Positions 5,285 to 6,898 of a stretch of DNA of 6,898 nucleotides are shown here, piece after piece. Below the pieces are notes generated by a model. That model made no database searches, was not told where the DNA came from, and saw only the letters and a program-made list of their open reading frames with translations. The position numbers were made by a program, and so were the translations under genes. Position 1 is the first letter of the stretch. Every line of letters starts with the position of its first letter. Origin of the DNA: Oscillibacter sp. (GTDB lineage: Bacteria; Bacillota; Clostridia; Oscillospirales; Oscillospiraceae); contig JAAWIL010000108.1 of NCBI GenBank assembly GCA_022796315.1, positions 1 through 6,898 on the forward strand. The letters run 5' to 3'.

Positions 5285-6614
5285 TTTTGCATTTCCGGAC
5301 CCCGGAGGAGGGAATCCCCAGCTCCATCCGGTATTTCGCTACCGTGCGGCGGGCGATCCGGCCGCCGTCCTCCGCCAGCAGCTCGCACAGGCGCTGGTCG
5401 CTGAGGGGATGCCGGGGGTCCTCCTGCCGCACCAGAAGCAGCAGCCGCTGCTTCAGCCCCTGCCGGGAGGCGCCCTGGCCTCCCACGGCCCGGTTGAAGA
5501 AGTACCGCAGGGGGTAGGTGCCCTGGCGGCATTGGAGGAACTTGTCCCGCATGGCCCGGGAGACCGTGGAGGGATGGAGCCCCAGCTGGGCCGACAGCCC
5601 GGTGAGGCTCATGGGGGCCAGCTCGGTGGTCTGGCCCTGGAAGAAGGGGCGCTGGGTCTCCAGGATGGCCCCGGCGCACCGGCGGAGGGTGCTGCCCCGG
5701 CGCTCCAGGCAGTGGAGGAGCCAGGAGGCCTGCTGGAGCTTCTGGCGCAGGTAGGTTCGGGTCTCCCGCTCGTCGGAGGTCTCCAGGAGGCGGAGATAGT
5801 AATTGCTGAGGGAGAACCGGGGGAGGCCGTACTCGTTGAGCACCACGGTCCAATCCCCGTCCAGCTCCAGGACGAAGACATCCGGGCGCACGTAGACCGT
5901 GGGCGCCTCCGCCGCCTGGAAGGCCCGGCCGGGATGGGGGGACAGGGAGGCGATCACCGCCTCCGCCTCCTGGATCTCCTGGAGGGACAGCCCCAGGGCC
6001 CGGGAGATGGGCCCGTAGTGCTTCCGGCCCAGCTCGGGCAGGAAGCGTCCGGCGATCTCCAGCAGGGCGGGGGAACAGGTCTCCAAGCGCCGCAGCTGGA
6101 GACAGAGGCACTGGGAGAGGTTCTCCGCCCCCACCCCGGCGGGGTCCAGGCTCCGGAGGGTCTCCAGGGCCTGCCGGATCAGCGTCTCGGGGATGGACAG
6201 CTCCCGCAGGGACGTCAGGTCCTCCGGGGCCAGGTAGCCGTCGTCGTCCAGGAGCTCCGCCAGGTACTTGGTCAGGGCCAGCAGGGGCTTGGGCAGGCGC
6301 TTCCGCTCCAGCTGGTCCCAGAGGAAGGCGGTGAGGCTCTCCGTCTCCCGGTCCGCCGCGCCCCGCTCCGGGGGACCGTCCTCCGGCCGGCGGAGGGAGG
6401 GACCGCCGTCCAGCCAGCTGGCCTTCTGCCGCAGGGTCTCGTAGGAGCCGCGGAGGGCGCTGCTGTCCTCCTGTTCCAGGAGGGGGTTTTCCTGGGCGGC
6501 CTGCTGCAGGTAGTCTGTCAGATCCTGGGCGTTCATCTGCAGGATTCGCATGGACTGCAGCAGCTGGGGGGTGGGCTGCTGGCGCAGCTCCGGCATGAGA
6601 GAAAGGGAGTTCAT
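5268..6614 (-). CDS. rpoN: RNA polymerase sigma-54 factor RpoN
   Basis: The 448-residue protein is sigma-54, which directs RNA polymerase to -24/-12 promoters and needs an ATP-driven enhancer-binding protein to open them. Region I (1-47) shows the glutamine- and leucine-rich activator-contact segment, QSMRILQMNAQDLTDYL through ENPLLE. A variable acidic linker follows (about 48-95). The core-binding domain occupies about 96-300. The helix-turn-helix is at about 336-359 (SLTGLSAQLGLHPSTVSRAM) and the RpoN box ARRTVAKYR is intact at 421-429. Length is slightly shorter than usual but all regions are present. ATG at 6614 is chosen because AGGAGG lies 7 nt upstream; a GTG one codon earlier is possible. 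The final residues RAAGR and the stop are encoded inside a 28-bp repeat duplicated 234 bp downstream, so the original C-terminus may have been altered. No enhancer-binding protein and no clear sigma-54 promoter are seen in the window. Confidence 0.96.
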   Translation of the reverse strand: MNSLSLMPELRQQPTPQLLQSMRILQMNAQDLTDYLQQAAQENPLLEQEDSSALRGSYETLRQKASWLDGGPSLRRPEDGPPERGAADRETESLTAFLWDQLERKRLPKPLLALTKYLAELLDDDGYLAPEDLTSLRELSIPETLIRQALETLRSLDPAGVGAENLSQCLCLQLRRLETCSPALLEIAGRFLPELGRKHYGPISRALGLSLQEIQEAEAVIASLSPHPGRAFQAAEAPTVYVRPDVFVLELDGDWTVVLNEYGLPRFSLSNYYLRLLETSDERETRTYLRQKLQQASWLLHCLERRGSTLRRCAGAILETQRPFFQGQTTELAPMSLTGLSAQLGLHPSTVSRAMRDKFLQCRQGTYPLRYFFNRAVGGQGASRQGLKQRLLLLVRQEDPRHPLSDQRLCELLAEDGGRIARRTVAKYRMELGIPSSGVRKCKRAAGR

Positions 6615-6659
6615 CACAGGGCCTCCTCTGCCGCGGGCATCCGCGAAGTGGTTTTTCTC

Positions 6660-6668
6660 ATCATACCA
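6660..6668 (-). promoter_or_regulatory. Extended -10 promoter of rpoN
   Basis: On the minus strand TGG-TATGAT (6668-6660) is an extended -10 element; the -35 position holds only TGGTTT (6688-6683). Transcription would begin near 6653, giving a leader of about 40 nt before the rpoN start. Confidence 0.6.
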
Positions 6669-6733
6669 CAGGCGTCCGATAAAAACCAGCGGGGAAATTC
6701 AGGCAGGCGTGTCCGAACGCGCAGTTTATGGCG

Positions 6734-6801
6734 GCTCCCCGCAGGGGGGAGCGGGCGGAAAATAATATCATGCCGAGAACCTTCCGCCCCGGCAGGAAGG
6801 T
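6734..6801 (+). promoter_or_regulatory. Leader region with competing hairpins
   Basis: GCTCCCC/GGGGAGC (6734-6752) forms one hairpin. GGGCGGAA (6753-6760) can pair with TTCCGCCC (6782-6789), while ACCTTCC (6779-6785) can instead pair with GGAAGGT (6795-6801); the last two share bases 6782-6785 and exclude each other. I see no convincing rightward promoter just upstream, so whether this is transcribed is unknown. Confidence 0.3.
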
Positions 6802-6849
6802 AAACCTTTCTGCAAGGAGAAGAGGATGCAAAAAAACCCAGTAAAAATA

Positions 6850-6878
6850 TTGAAATCCCAGGATACCTGTGCTATACT
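6850..6878 (+). promoter_or_regulatory. Strong rightward promoter at the right edge
   Basis: TTGAAA (6850-6855), a 17-bp spacer ending TGC, and TATACT (6873-6878) give 5 of 6 matches in each box, ideal spacing and an extended -10. The surrounding AT-rich stretch stands out from the GC-rich window. Transcription would start near 6885; GGAG at 6893-6896 may be the binding site of a gene beginning just outside the window, divergent from rpoN. Confidence 0.75.
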
Positions 6879-6898
6879 GATTAATAAAACATGGAGAC

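Noticed and set aside
5127..6803. Rightward 558-codon frame opposite rpoN
   Set aside because: It is antisense to a complete, motif-verified sigma-54 gene and consists of G/L/Q/E-rich low-complexity sequence.
6826..6898. Open frame starting MQKNPVKILK running off the right edge
   Set aside because: It has a good AAGGAG site, but only about a third of its codons end in G or C, unlike the large genes here, and it contains a near-consensus promoter; not called as a gene on 24 codons.

Overview
The window looks like chromosome from a high-GC member of the Clostridia, most likely Oscillospiraceae (Flavonifractor/Lawsonibacter/Oscillibacter-like). This is inferred from strongly G/C-ending codons in the large genes, AAGGAGG-type ribosome binding sites, sigma-A promoters with consensus-like -10 boxes, and a Firmicutes-like gene set. 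No genus-level marker is present, so the placement is an inference.

Layout. 1-332: no gene; nested inverted repeats, then a good promoter (229-257). 333-623 (+): a GroES co-chaperonin without groEL, closed by stacked hairpins and an intrinsic terminator. 861-1532 (+): a small serine recombinase. 1576-2889 (+): an intracellular-type GH13 alpha-glucan hydrolase with its own promoter lying in the end of the recombinase gene. 2895-4220 (+): a leucine-rich-repeat protein with a C-terminal SUKH (SMI1/KNR4-like) domain, 5 nt after the GH13 stop and probably co-transcribed. 4221-4451: a dense series of near-perfect hairpins between convergent units. 4452-4937 (-): a small two-gene unit, a ribbon-helix-helix regulator followed by an unrecognised 67-residue protein, driven by a near-consensus extended promoter. 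5021-5284: an intergenic element bounded by 28-bp perfect direct repeats and packed with hairpins; one copy overlaps the end of rpoN. 5268-6614 (-): RNA polymerase sigma-54 factor RpoN, complete. 6615-6898: the rpoN promoter, a divergent leader with competing hairpins, and a strong rightward promoter that must serve a gene beyond the edge.

How the genes fit together. There is no single pathway. The window combines housekeeping genes (groES, rpoN), a carbohydrate gene, and accessory pieces (recombinase, SUKH/LRR protein, RHH two-gene unit, repeat elements). The points most worth following are the direct-repeat element that seems to supply the last codons of rpoN, the orphan groES beside a recombinase, the LRR-SUKH fusion, and the RHH plus small-protein pair. 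I did not see a clearly new defence or mobile system; the repeat element and the RHH pair are the best candidates for something undescribed.
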